Origin: a virus
Strand: one strand, 5' to 3'
IMG/VR virus record: IMGVR_UViG_3300011114_000190
Coordinates: 1-27,706 of that record
DNA length: 27,706 bases
Shown: positions 1 through 7,855 of the stretch, one piece after another
Layout of the letters: every line of letters begins with the position of its first letter
Position numbering within the stretch: position 1 is the first letter of the stretch
Notes under the pieces: generated by a model
The model's input: the letters and a program-made list of their open reading frames with translations, nothing else
Databases searched by the model: none
Told to the model about the DNA's origin: nothing
Translations under genes and position numbers: made by a program

Positions 1-752
1 TTCATTTTTTCGGTCTGGCTACCTTGAAGAAACTTTGCAAGGTCCATTGCGCTTGGATTGCCACTCATTGCCAAAGCAGGCAAATTCAACCCGTTTGCTG
101 TTGATTGCGGAATAATTCCTTGCGTAGCAGTAGGAACCTGACCACCAACTGGAGAAGGAACGGCAGAAGAAACAACAGACGGTGCGGCACTTGGATTTCT
201 AGCTTTATCCAATATGTTTTGAAATTCTTGTTGCTCAATGTTTTTAGACAACAACGTGTTAGCCAAACCAGAAGAAATCGGATTTTGTGCGCCTTTCATT
301 AAATACGCCATTTGCTCGGCGTTTGTCCTTGTTCTTGCTGGCAGACCGGCTTGGATTGGTGCTTGAACCATTCCATCTGCAACTTGCAAATTAGGATTGT
401 CTTCATAGTCTGCGGCAGTCGGCTTGTATTCATAGGCCGAAACAGGAGCAACTCCAGGCTGACTGACTATGTTTTTAATCCAATCCTGCGCTTCTGTTTG
501 CGCTCTTTCACCCAGTTTCTGCCTTTCCTCCTTTATCGCTCGTTCCTCTTTTCCTGCCGTATAGCCCTCAAGTATCTTTGCAAGCCCTGACAGGTGCGAT
601 ATAGGAGCTTGAATGCCGTTATAAGTGCCTGGAGCCTGCATCGGCTGGAGGCTTTGCTGCGCCATAATGTCAGCCATTTGCTGCCGCCGAGCCAGCGCAT
701 CTAACTGCGCTTGGTACGGATTTGCCAAATTGAAGTTGACCATTTCAGCCAT
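1..752 (-). CDS. Putative internal virion (DNA-ejection) protein, 3' end cut by window edge
   Basis: An open frame of 250 codons starts at an ATG at 752 and runs off the left edge without a stop. An AAGGA ribosome-binding site lies about 7 bases before the start, 10 bases after the stop of the previous gene. The visible part is rich in Ala, Gln and Pro. Its N-terminus (MAEMVNFNLANPYQAQ) is followed by Gln-rich helical sequence; a charged helical stretch with many Glu and Lys lies near residues 60-85. No enzymatic motif was seen. It follows another Ala/Gln-rich protein at the end of the tail module, where P22-like phages carry ejection proteins. That role is inferred from position and composition only. 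Confidence 0.6.
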   Translation of the reverse strand, partial: MAEMVNFNLANPYQAQLDALARRQQMADIMAQQSLQPMQAPGTYNGIQAPISHLSGLAKILEGYTAGKEERAIKEERQKLGERAQTEAQDWIKNIVSQPGVAPVSAYEYKPTAADYEDNPNLQVADGMVQAPIQAGLPARTRTNAEQMAYLMKGAQNPISSGLANTLLSKNIEQQEFQNILDKARNPSAAPSVVSSAVPSPVGGQVPTATQGIIPQSTANGLNLPALAMSGNPSAMDLAKFLQGSQTEKM

Positions 753-762
753 GAGAATTCCT

Positions 763-1689
763 TTACGCAGTCTTGCCTGGGTTGTACGCTTTAACACCAG
801 CACCGGCTAAGTTATACAAACCGGCAATGTTGGTGTTGTAAGCGTTCATATCCTGCCCGTACTGATTCATTGCCGCATTGCCTTGAGCCTGCGCCCCAGC
901 AAATACCGGAGCCGGTGCTACGTTTGCGCCTTGATAACCTTGAAACTGCGGCATCTGGATTTGTGATCCACCCATAAGTCCGATAATTTCGTTGAGAGGT
1001 TGGTTTCGCAACTGCAATCCTCGTCCCAACGCTTGGTCGGATGCGGTATTGGCAAACTGACCGCCTTGCAAAGCCTGATTAAAGCCTTGCGCGTTTGCTT
1101 GAGTATCCAACCCAATTCCTTGCAAAGCGGCTTGTGAGAGCAGGTCGTTTTTCTGTTGATTTACGTCAATCATTGCATTTCCGTAAGCCTCGCCGCCAGC
1201 CACTAAGCCTTGATTAGCCAGCCTTTGGCGGGTCTGAGCGTCCATTCTGTCAATGGCAGGTTGCAGTCTCCGCAAAATAGCCTCTTGCCCCGTCGTTCCG
1301 GCATTCACCGGCATTCTGGCAATTCCGCTTGTATCCAGCGAAGTTTGAATAGGCGGCAAATTGGGATTAAACGCGGTTCCTAGCACGTTAGAGGCAGTCC
1401 CGACTCCTTGTTGGGCAAGGTTAGCCAATCCCATTTGAACTCGTTGCTGGGCCTTTAAAGCGGCTTGTGCATCGGGGGTAAGCGTCTGAGTTATGTTTGG
1501 TTGATCGTTTGGACCAAAAGTAACCGTCTGTGATCCCAAAGGTCCGTAGACATTGGGATTTGTCATGTAATTTTGCGTTTTTGCCGTTTCCACATTAGCA
1601 GCACCTTGAGCCTGTGCCGCTCCCGTGTAATCAGGAACAGCAGGTGCAGACGGTTGGCTTTTGCCTAAAATATCGCTTACGAAACCCAT
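763..1689 (-). CDS. Ala/Gln-rich putative DNA-ejection / internal virion protein
   Basis: The 308-residue product begins MGFVSDILGKSQPSAP and is low in charge and rich in Ala, Gln, Asn and Gly. This layout resembles a widespread class of podovirus proteins encoded after the tail hub genes, often annotated as internal virion or DNA-transfer proteins. Residues 125-185 look like an amphipathic helix with Arg and Gln repeats; the C-terminus is Ala/Gly/Asn-rich. The ATG at 1689 has a GGAGG site in TTGGAGGAATC just upstream and overlaps the end of the GNAT gene by 13 bases. No catalytic residues are recognisable, so the function is inferred from position and composition. A tail-needle or fibre-attachment role is an alternative. 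Confidence 0.6.
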   Translation of the reverse strand: MGFVSDILGKSQPSAPAVPDYTGAAQAQGAANVETAKTQNYMTNPNVYGPLGSQTVTFGPNDQPNITQTLTPDAQAALKAQQRVQMGLANLAQQGVGTASNVLGTAFNPNLPPIQTSLDTSGIARMPVNAGTTGQEAILRRLQPAIDRMDAQTRQRLANQGLVAGGEAYGNAMIDVNQQKNDLLSQAALQGIGLDTQANAQGFNQALQGGQFANTASDQALGRGLQLRNQPLNEIIGLMGGSQIQMPQFQGYQGANVAPAPVFAGAQAQGNAAMNQYGQDMNAYNTNIAGLYNLAGAGVKAYNPGKTA

Positions 1690-2120
1690 GATTCCTCCAA
1701 TTTCTTCAAGTATTGCGGCTTAATCCACTTTTGGGCATTTGCCCTCAATAGTCCGTAAATGTACAAATCGCCTCGTGGCGTTGCGTCCCGCATGATTCCT
1801 TCCAATTGCGCCCCTAACATCACGGCAAACCGGCGAGAATCTTTGTTCCCTTGCTCAATGGTTCCGGTAATTCTCTTGCAGTCAAGTTTTACAAAAGCAT
1901 AGTGCATTGCGGTTGCGATAAAGCCCGGGGTTATCCGCTCGGCAGAAATGTGCATCATTATGCTGGGGGGCGTGTAGCCGTTAAAAATGATTCCGGCAAC
2001 CAGTTTGTCGTTTTTATTGAGCAACCCAAAAGCGGTATGAAGCCCCCAATCAGCAGGACGGTTTTGCTTGGTCGCCACATACTGACCGATCAATTCTTTA
2101 GGCTCGTGAATAATCCTCAT
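1677..2120 (-). CDS. GNAT-like N-acetyltransferase in the tail module
   Basis: The 147-residue product (start MRIIHEPKELIGQYVA) resembles small phage acyltransferases of the GNAT fold. The clearest signal is the C-terminal half, with NKDSRRFAVMLGAQLEGIM near residues 90-110, matching the usual GNAT pattern of Asn, Ser and a '(K/M)LGF..EG'-like turn. The ATG at 2120 forms an ATGA overlap with the stop of the tail hub gene, so it is preferred over in-frame ATGs at 2132 and 2165. GNAT proteins transfer an acyl group from acyl-CoA, usually to an amine. The substrate here is unknown; its place among virion genes hints at modification of a virion or host-envelope component, which is inference. Confidence 0.72.
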   Translation of the reverse strand: MRIIHEPKELIGQYVATKQNRPADWGLHTAFGLLNKNDKLVAGIIFNGYTPPSIMMHISAERITPGFIATAMHYAFVKLDCKRITGTIEQGNKDSRRFAVMLGAQLEGIMRDATPRGDLYIYGLLRANAQKWIKPQYLKKLEESWVS

Positions 2121-3694
2121 ATCCCAGCCCATCCGCTTTGATAGACCACATCCGTGGAGGCCCATTCTATTTGCAAGCCAGAACTTGCGCTATTCATGTT
2201 GATGGAGCCGCAATAACCTATCCCCGTCACGCCTTGCCAAGTGTTTGTAATCTGCAATCCAGAACCCCACACACCTGTATCCCATTTTGCGGTATCCCAA
2301 AGCGCAACAGAAGACCCTGTAAATGACAAAGCCGCCGTTGTGTTATCAAGGTTGAAATCGACGTTTATTCCGACATTTATAGTGGGAGTGCCGTTTGTAA
2401 ATATGCTGGGTCTGGCTCTGGTGAAATACTTTTTAACGCCGCGAGAACCAAAGTAATTAAACGCTTGAAAAGCATTTGCAGAAATATTGCTGGTGTTGTC
2501 CGTATAGGTTTGATCCCACGCCTTACCAACAAATCCATTACCGCCGAAATAAGGGTCATCGTTAAATGTTTCCCAGACGTTGGCCTCCCAACCAATAAAC
2601 TGACACCAACTAGTTGTGATCGTATTCATCACATATTGCTGCTGTTGTGATCCTTCTGAAACGGGGACATTGATCCAGACCGCGTTGCGTTTGGCGTTGT
2701 AATAAACCTGCCAGCCCACATCTGCGTGATTGCCGCCGTAGTTTGTAGTCGCTTCAGTAATTGCGCCCTGAATCTTGTTTGATAAAGCAACTCTCGGGTC
2801 TAATCTTGAGCTTTGTAATGCCGCCGCCATCGGAAGCAATCCGTCATACGTCAGGATCAGAAGGTCGCCAGACCATTTGAGCATTGAGCGAGTGCCGATA
2901 GGACTGCCCAGTTTCCAAACGCCTGCTAATGCCCACGTTGCCGCGCTGGATGGATCTGTGCCGCGATAGACAATTACCTCGCCGGTGCTGGTAATAAACG
3001 CAAGGTTGTCGTCCATGCCATAACCGGCATCAAGCGTCCAAGTGTCCAGATCCACCAAATGACCGCCAAACTTGGCAATTGAACTGAGATCCAGAACTTG
3101 AGCTGCACCGCCAACAGAACTAACCGGAAGATACCATGCCTTGAGCGTGTCCTTCTGAATGAACCAAAGACGATTCTTGAACAAGGTCACATTGCCAAGC
3201 GTTGTAGTAGTTACCCCAGTTATCGCCGGAGTAGAAGATCCATCTATTGCCACCCAATTTGTGCCGTCATACAACAGCGGTTTGTCCACGCCATTGACCG
3301 CATACAGATAACTGCCACCTGCGGTTGTAATGTTGATGTATTCCCAGATCGCGCTGGTGATACCGGAACTAACGACAGCACCACCAACTGCGCCGCCTGC
3401 GGTGACGTTGTAGATTTTAAATGTCGGGGTTCCAACCACCGCAAACATATTTGTTGTTGCGCCGCCAGAATAGACAAACAGGCTTTGAACCTGTCCCGTC
3501 ATTCCCGTTGCCCACTTGCTATAGCCACCTCTCAAAACACAATTTGAAACAGTCGGAAAGTAATTGATTAAGGTCACCGCATCAAGCGGCTCCATATTGG
3601 CAAGCGAATCCCTCGCATTCCAGCCCCCAACTGGAGCCGGAACAGACTGAACGCCTGCCGCAGTTTTCTGAACAAGACTTTTAATTCGAGCCAT
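2117..3694 (-). CDS. Tail hub / packaged-DNA stabilisation protein (P22 gp10-like role)
   Basis: The product is 525 residues from the ATG at 3694 (MARIKSLVQKTAAGVQ), overlapping the previous gene by 14 bases. An upstream in-frame start at 3724 would add 10 residues inside that gene and is not preferred. The sequence has an early PAPVGGWNARDSLANM segment followed by beta-rich, Gly/Thr/Trp-rich sequence, as in podovirus tail proteins annotated as packaged-DNA stabilisation proteins. Near the C-terminus it carries a WDTAKWDTGVWGSG tryptophan-aspartate repeat, also found in shorter form in the 11436-12098 protein. It lies directly after the adaptor gene, as expected for a short-tail assembly. The family call is by overall resemblance and context. 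Confidence 0.72.
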   Translation of the reverse strand: MARIKSLVQKTAAGVQSVPAPVGGWNARDSLANMEPLDAVTLINYFPTVSNCVLRGGYSKWATGMTGQVQSLFVYSGGATTNMFAVVGTPTFKIYNVTAGGAVGGAVVSSGITSAIWEYINITTAGGSYLYAVNGVDKPLLYDGTNWVAIDGSSTPAITGVTTTTLGNVTLFKNRLWFIQKDTLKAWYLPVSSVGGAAQVLDLSSIAKFGGHLVDLDTWTLDAGYGMDDNLAFITSTGEVIVYRGTDPSSAATWALAGVWKLGSPIGTRSMLKWSGDLLILTYDGLLPMAAALQSSRLDPRVALSNKIQGAITEATTNYGGNHADVGWQVYYNAKRNAVWINVPVSEGSQQQQYVMNTITTSWCQFIGWEANVWETFNDDPYFGGNGFVGKAWDQTYTDNTSNISANAFQAFNYFGSRGVKKYFTRARPSIFTNGTPTINVGINVDFNLDNTTAALSFTGSSVALWDTAKWDTGVWGSGLQITNTWQGVTGIGYCGSINMNSASSGLQIEWASTDVVYQSGWAGI

Positions 3695-4592
3695 AACCGC
3701 TGTCAGGAATGTTGTCGTAACCAATCAAGACAGTTCCTGGCCTTGGAGCAAAACTTAGGTTTGCGCTAGACATATCAAGAGCTTGGGCTGCTTCAAATTC
3801 CTCCAGATAGTTGCGATACATCGCGGTGGTATCAAAACCCTTAGCTTCAAAATACTTGAGCTTGGTGGACAAAACCATCAATCTAGACGGGTAGATGGTC
3901 GTATCCGTGTCCACCGTGAAACTGGTCTTTACCGTCCCAGCAGCATTATTCGCCCACCCATTGCTGCGATATTCAAACCCAAGATATTCAGCACCAGAGT
4001 TGCCAGGCCAAATCTGGAAATAATTGCCCAAAAGCCTCCAGCGGATTCTAGGGCCGGTTGAGATGTAACCAGACAGCAACCATTCCCATTGCTGGGCATC
4101 CTCTGGGCCGAGCATTTCCCAATGTTTGGACTTATCCCACATCGTGCGAGGAACCAATGCTTCGTAATCAGTCGGCAAGTCGTATTTCATTTTCTGAAAG
4201 TAGACCGTCGCAGCAGATCCACCAGCCGCGCTAAAGTCGGCGTTCATCGTCACTTGAGTGGCAGAATCTACGCTGGCAATAAAACAGTTTTGATTGATAC
4301 CCGTTCCAATAGCTTGGTAAGTCGTATCAAGTCCGGTGGTGCTGGGGATGCCTGTAATGACCCGACTAGCCGTTGTCCAGTTTCCTGTAGTGGTCAGATA
4401 TTGAGTATAAAACTGATGCTGCCTAGTCATCGCTCGCCACGGATGCCTGCGGAGCAGCTCATAGCCCGTCGCATTCATCAAGGCAAGAATCTGGACCACA
4501 TCCTGATTAGTATTGCCTGCCACATAAGTCGGTGTGGCAACGCCCAGTTCGTTTGTGACTTGCTGGACTAATTGCAGCATCGTGTCCGACAT
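3681..4592 (-). CDS. Head-tail adaptor / tail tubular-type protein
   Basis: The 303-residue product begins MSDTMLQLVQQVTNELGV and has an early ALMNATGYELLRRHPW stretch (about residues 37-52). That N-terminal pattern, a helix followed by 'G.ELLRRH.W', is typical of podovirus adaptor or tail tubular A-type proteins that dock on the portal. The middle is beta-rich and Thr-rich; the rest includes PRTMWDKSKHWEML and aromatic segments. It starts directly after the stop of the 175-residue gene and overlaps the tail hub gene. The role, joining portal to tail hub, is inferred from family resemblance and order. Confidence 0.7.
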   Translation of the reverse strand: MSDTMLQLVQQVTNELGVATPTYVAGNTNQDVVQILALMNATGYELLRRHPWRAMTRQHQFYTQYLTTTGNWTTASRVITGIPSTTGLDTTYQAIGTGINQNCFIASVDSATQVTMNADFSAAGGSAATVYFQKMKYDLPTDYEALVPRTMWDKSKHWEMLGPEDAQQWEWLLSGYISTGPRIRWRLLGNYFQIWPGNSGAEYLGFEYRSNGWANNAAGTVKTSFTVDTDTTIYPSRLMVLSTKLKYFEAKGFDTTAMYRNYLEEFEAAQALDMSSANLSFAPRPGTVLIGYDNIPDSGYGSN

Positions 4593-5120
4593 TTAGACCT
4601 CTTTTCTGGGTCGCCCAGGCTTGCGTTGAACCATCAGCATCGCCATCTGAGCCTTAAGCTCTGCCAGTTCTGATCGGGTTTCTTCCAATTCTGAACTGTT
4701 TTTGCTTTGGTTTTTCTTGGTCAAATAAGACCTGGCACGTTCGCGCAATCCAGCCGCTCCCATGCCTACTTTTTGAATCTGCGAGTCAGATGCAGTTGCT
4801 AGTTGCTCAACCGTCTGAAACTTCAAAATCTGCAATTCAGCTAATTGCATATCATTGAATTCTTCCGGGTCATCTCTGTGCCATTGCATCAAAGGAGTTC
4901 CAATCACCGGAGCATCATCATTCTGCATCTGAAAGTGCAACCATTGACGCGGGAAACGCTGCTTGTGGTGATCCGCAACCATCTGCTCGTTAATGGAGGT
5001 TTTATCACCTGGAATCATAATCCGAACAAACGGCTTGCCCTTGTACGGCTCCCGCTCAAATACATAAAACTCCACGCTCAAATGTGAGTCTGCGTTATTT
5101 ACGTCGCTGTCTAAAGCCAT
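4593..5120 (-). CDS. Conserved-looking phage protein with C-terminal coiled coil and GRPRK tail
   Basis: The 175-residue product has a compact N-terminal region containing EFYVFEREPYKGKPFVRI and QRFPRQWLHFQMQNDD, then an alpha-helical middle resembling a helix-hairpin-helix (LATASDSQIQKVGMGAAGL, about 106-124). A charged coiled-coil-like segment follows (ELEETRSELAELKAQM), and the end is the basic KPGRPRKEV. GRP cores are seen in AT-hook-type minor-groove binders, so contact with packaged DNA is possible but unproven. Its place between decoration-like genes and the adaptor suggests a head-completion or assembly role. No specific function is recognised. Confidence 0.6.
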   Translation of the reverse strand: MALDSDVNNADSHLSVEFYVFEREPYKGKPFVRIMIPGDKTSINEQMVADHHKQRFPRQWLHFQMQNDDAPVIGTPLMQWHRDDPEEFNDMQLAELQILKFQTVEQLATASDSQIQKVGMGAAGLRERARSYLTKKNQSKNSSELEETRSELAELKAQMAMLMVQRKPGRPRKEV

Positions 5121-5138
5121 GTCGTCTCCTGTGGGGAT

Positions 5139-5504
5139 TTAAGTTTTAGTGCCGTTAATGCTGTACCACATTGCATTAGTTACCGCAAAAAAGATGCTTG
5201 TGTGATCTTTGGAAATTGATGCTGATGTGGTTTGGTTCACCGTTGTAGCGGATTCGTAAGGGTAGACCTTAATCGTGCTTGCGCCGGAATTGGCTATGTA
5301 AATTGTTGTTCCCATTTGTGTAGGAGGTAACAAAACGCCAGTTCCAGCGGCTGCCGTATCAACAGAGTTATAGACATACGTTAATTGCAAAGCGTCCGAT
5401 CTCGTTGATCCCGTCGCAGTCAGCCCATCAACACCGTCGCCACAAATGGCAACGGTCATTAGTTGAGCCGCTCCTGCGCCGAGAACCCGCGACGGAATAG
5501 TCAT
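5139..5504 (-). CDS. Small virion-type protein, copy 2 of a tandem duplication
   Basis: The 121-residue product starts MTIPSRVLGAGAAQL at 5504, where the ATG shares its A with the preceding TAA stop (TAATGA). It aligns along its length with the 119-residue protein encoded just upstream: both share IPSRVL, ICGDG, ATGS, DALQL, GV(I/L)LPPT(E/Q)MG, an I.N.SG segment and a YP pair. The sequence is Thr/Ser/Ala/Gly-rich and beta-prone with no Cys pairs, signal peptide or membrane span, as in capsid decoration proteins. Function is inferred from composition and its place between capsid and tail genes. A longer start at 5528 would lie wholly within the upstream paralogue and is rejected. Confidence 0.62.
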   Translation of the reverse strand: MTIPSRVLGAGAAQLMTVAICGDGVDGLTATGSTRSDALQLTYVYNSVDTAAAGTGVLLPPTQMGTTIYIANSGASTIKVYPYESATTVNQTTSASISKDHTSIFFAVTNAMWYSINGTKT

Positions 5505-5863
5505 TACGCAGTCAGAACCGCTGCCCAAGTCGTTGCGCTGGTCGCAAACAAAATCATGCTTTTAGCGGTAACCATCGTCAAAGTTGATGCTGCTGCATTG
5601 ATGGTTGAACCGGATTTCGGGTAAATGGTAATGGTCACTCCAGAGTCGTTACGAATGCCCACCATCGCACCCATTTCAGTCGGAGGCAAGATAACGCCGG
5701 TTGAAGCCGAGCTGGTGGTAATCGTGTTCCAGACTGCCGACAATTGCAAAGCGTCTGTAATGCTGCTTCCAGTCGCCACAAGTGCCGTTGCGCCATCGCC
5801 ACAAATGCTTGTGGTTGCCAACGAGGAAGTGCCTGATGCCAAAACTCGTGAAGGTATAGCCAT
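5504..5863 (-). CDS. Small virion-type protein, copy 1 of a tandem duplication
   Basis: The 119-residue product starts MAIPSRVLASGTSSLA, with an AGGAGAAAC ribosome-binding site just upstream of 5863. It is the paralogue of the next gene, and the two have diverged a good deal while keeping the ICGDG, DALQL and LPPTEMG blocks. The protein looks like a beta-sandwich: short hydrophobic strands separated by Thr/Ser/Gly turns. It directly follows the glycosyltransferase cassette, so it could be a surface decoration protein and a possible acceptor for sugars; that link is speculation from adjacency. Confidence 0.62.
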   Translation of the reverse strand: MAIPSRVLASGTSSLATTSICGDGATALVATGSSITDALQLSAVWNTITTSSASTGVILPPTEMGAMVGIRNDSGVTITIYPKSGSTINAAASTLTMVTAKSMILFATSATTWAAVLTA

Positions 5864-5874
5864 TTTCGTTTCTC

Positions 5875-6555
5875 CTAAAACCCTAGTTTTAAAATGTGGA
5901 ACTGCTTTTCACCCAACTGCAAACCTCGGAAAGTCTTATCCTTTTCTGCAAACCAGACCTTATACATGGGCGAATTTTTGTAATGCTCAAAGCCTGGAAT
6001 GCCTTGCGTCCAATGCAAAATGTGCGCCTTTTTATTTTCCCCGTACTCATCGCACAACCAATTCCACTCAGCAGGAAGTTCTCCAATTTGCGCGTCTTTC
6101 AGCCAGTTGAATTGATGGGAAACCAGAGAGTTTTGAGCTTTAAATTTGTTGGCTTTATGCCCACAATTCAAAAGCATCAAACTTGACCAGTTTTTGCGCT
6201 CGTAATCAATATTCGGGCATTCCATGTCCGTCCCGATATATTTGAATTTTGCGCTTGTTTTATACGTATTTTTGACTACTTGGACAGCATATTTTTCATC
6301 CCGCAGGTTCCAAAGTTCGGCAATGTCGGTAATGCAGACCATATCGCTGCCATCCGCAAATATGGCCCAGCCTTCGTAATCGCACAACTTCGGAATGCTG
6401 AACCGCGAATAAGTGAAGGCATTGCTGCCATTCCCTTGCTGACCGTGAATTGGGATGATAGAAACCGGCTCAGAGGCCCGTGAAACTACGCTATTGACAA
6501 AAACACTCAGCCCTGCCGCTTCTCGTTTGTCCCACCCGCAGAACAGCCGGATCAT
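5875..6555 (-). CDS. Glycosyltransferase, GT-A type (DxD-like)
   Basis: The 226-residue product has features of a GT-A nucleotide-sugar transferase. An N-terminal strand (MIRLFCGWDKREAAG) precedes a Ser-rich helix, then YSRFSIPKLCDYEGWAIF leads into DGSD at residues 68-71, which fits the metal- and nucleotide-sugar-binding DxD motif. Later blocks are SLMLLNCGH (about 124-132) and HILHWTQGIPGF near the C-terminus, with a conserved-looking His/Trp. It overlaps the methyltransferase gene upstream by ATGA (6555/6552). Sugar donor and acceptor are unknown. With its three neighbours it probably modifies a virion component or host glycan. Confidence 0.75.
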   Translation of the reverse strand: MIRLFCGWDKREAAGLSVFVNSVVSRASEPVSIIPIHGQQGNGSNAFTYSRFSIPKLCDYEGWAIFADGSDMVCITDIAELWNLRDEKYAVQVVKNTYKTSAKFKYIGTDMECPNIDYERKNWSSLMLLNCGHKANKFKAQNSLVSHQFNWLKDAQIGELPAEWNWLCDEYGENKKAHILHWTQGIPGFEHYKNSPMYKVWFAEKDKTFRGLQLGEKQFHILKLGF

Positions 6556-7031
6556 GGCTTCCTCGCTGAAATTCTCATATCACGCTGCGGAACATGGAAA
6601 AACGGGGTTTCATGCTTTATGTCCTCAAATCCGGCCCGAGCCAGCAAATCGACAATTTCCTGCTTTGAATAGCACCAATGGTGACGCATTGCAGGGGGAT
6701 CATCCATGCCGAACAATGCAGCACCAATCAAATGCTGTTTGCGATTTCCTTGATTCCAAATTGCAATGATATTGTCTAGACAAGGCATTTCTAGCGAAAT
6801 TGTGCCTTTTCGCTTTAGAAGGCGTTTCCACTCCGCAACCGTGTTTAATACGTCTTTGCGTTCAATATGCTCAAACAGGTGAATGGCTGATATTTCATCG
6901 GCACATTCATCATCCAAATTGATTTTTCGTACGTCGGAACGGATGTCAACATCGCCCACAATGTCGATATTTAACCAACCAGGCCAATGCCTATCACCCG
7001 CTCCTAGATGGAGTCGAACACGGTCGCCCAT
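6552..7031 (-). CDS. SAM-dependent methyltransferase of the sugar cassette
   Basis: The 159-residue product starts MGDRVRLHLGAGDRHWPGW. LHLGAG (7-12) is a class I methyltransferase motif I, followed by a NIDIVGD strand that would end in the acidic SAM-ribose contact. AIHLFEHIERKDV (about 49-61) matches the FEHI motif common in methyltransferases linked to glycosyltransferases. A C-terminal HHWCYSKQEIVDLLARAGF fits the usual helix. The ATG has an AGGAGCGCA site and overlaps the GT-B gene by 28 bases. It is somewhat short for the family but contains the core fold. A sugar-methylating role is inferred from its neighbours. Confidence 0.78.
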   Translation of the reverse strand: MGDRVRLHLGAGDRHWPGWLNIDIVGDVDIRSDVRKINLDDECADEISAIHLFEHIERKDVLNTVAEWKRLLKRKGTISLEMPCLDNIIAIWNQGNRKQHLIGAALFGMDDPPAMRHHWCYSKQEIVDLLARAGFEDIKHETPFFHVPQRDMRISARKP

Positions 7032-7855
7032 TGCGCTCCTATCTCTTCTGGTGAAAATTTCAATCGGATGTAATCCTGCGCTTTTGTGGTCAGATCAAGC
7101 AGGTCTTTCTGGTAGCACCTAGCAAACTGAACGCCGCCATGAACCGGACCCACCCAGACGTAATCCCTGAATTGCCGGTTTATTTCGCTTTTCCCAGCCA
7201 CAACAAAACATCCCGCCATAACCGCGCATATAAGCCTATTTGCGCTCTTGTAGGTGTTTTCTTCGGCAGTCGGTAGGATTACCACATCTGCAATTGAAAG
7301 CTCCCCACGGAGCGCAGATTCAGACCATGCGGTATATTTTGGCAGGATGCCGTTTGAACCTGTGCAATAGCGAATATTGAGGTTTTTGGTTACTACCTCA
7401 TATTGGCTGATTTCCCCAATATTAAGCTGATGACCAAACCACAAAAACTTGTCGCCTTTGGCATGGGGTTTTTCCTCAAATTCCCACGGGTCTGGGACAA
7501 CTTGAGCGCACACACCCGTTTTCAAATAGATGCGCTTTGCCATTTCCTCGCTTGAGCAGACCACCCGATCCGCTTCCTTGGCGCAGGTTGTATAAGTCTC
7601 GGCCCAAAACGGATTCTGAAAATGATCGTCGCAGATGTCCACAATGGCTTTTGCGCCGGAAGCCTTTACCCGCCGAATATTCTCTACGTCATCTTTTGTG
7701 GGCTTGCTGAAAACAATAAAATCGCCTTCGCCGCCGTTTATAGAGGTTTTGTAACCATGCGTTTGTAGCTGGGCAGCGGGGATCTGCACCCGCAGCCGGT
7801 AGGAGGCCATTGTTGGGCCTCCTCGATGAATAAACGCTACGCCGCGAGCTTCCAT
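7004..7855 (-). CDS. Glycosyltransferase, GT-B type
   Basis: The 283-residue product resembles GT-B glycosyltransferases. An N-terminal strand-loop-helix (VAFIHRGGPTMASYRLR) is followed by a strand with DICDDHF (about 73-79), and a C-terminal half contains FLWFGHQLN, ADVVILPT and a SANRLICAVMAGCFVVA stretch typical of the donor-binding domain. The start at 7855 keeps the first strand and has a GAGG site 5 bases upstream. An ATG at 7810 with a strong AGGAGG would remove that strand, so it is taken as an alternative. It overlaps the DUF115 gene by 19 bases. Donor and acceptor cannot be read from the sequence. Confidence 0.75.
   Translation of the reverse strand: MEARGVAFIHRGGPTMASYRLRVQIPAAQLQTHGYKTSINGGEGDFIVFSKPTKDDVENIRRVKASGAKAIVDICDDHFQNPFWAETYTTCAKEADRVVCSSEEMAKRIYLKTGVCAQVVPDPWEFEEKPHAKGDKFLWFGHQLNIGEISQYEVVTKNLNIRYCTGSNGILPKYTAWSESALRGELSIADVVILPTAEENTYKSANRLICAVMAGCFVVAGKSEINRQFRDYVWVGPVHGGVQFARCYQKDLLDLTTKAQDYIRLKFSPEEIGAQWATVFDSI

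Noticed and set aside
3098-4571. Plus-strand frames of 149 and 160 codons opposite the tail genes
   Set aside because: Antisense to the tail hub and adaptor genes, with biased composition and no recognisable motif.
7004-7810. Start of the GT-B gene at 7810, with a strong AGGAGG
   Set aside because: It would remove the first beta-strand of the fold (VAFIHRGGP). The start at 7855 also has a GAGG site. Kept as an alternative.
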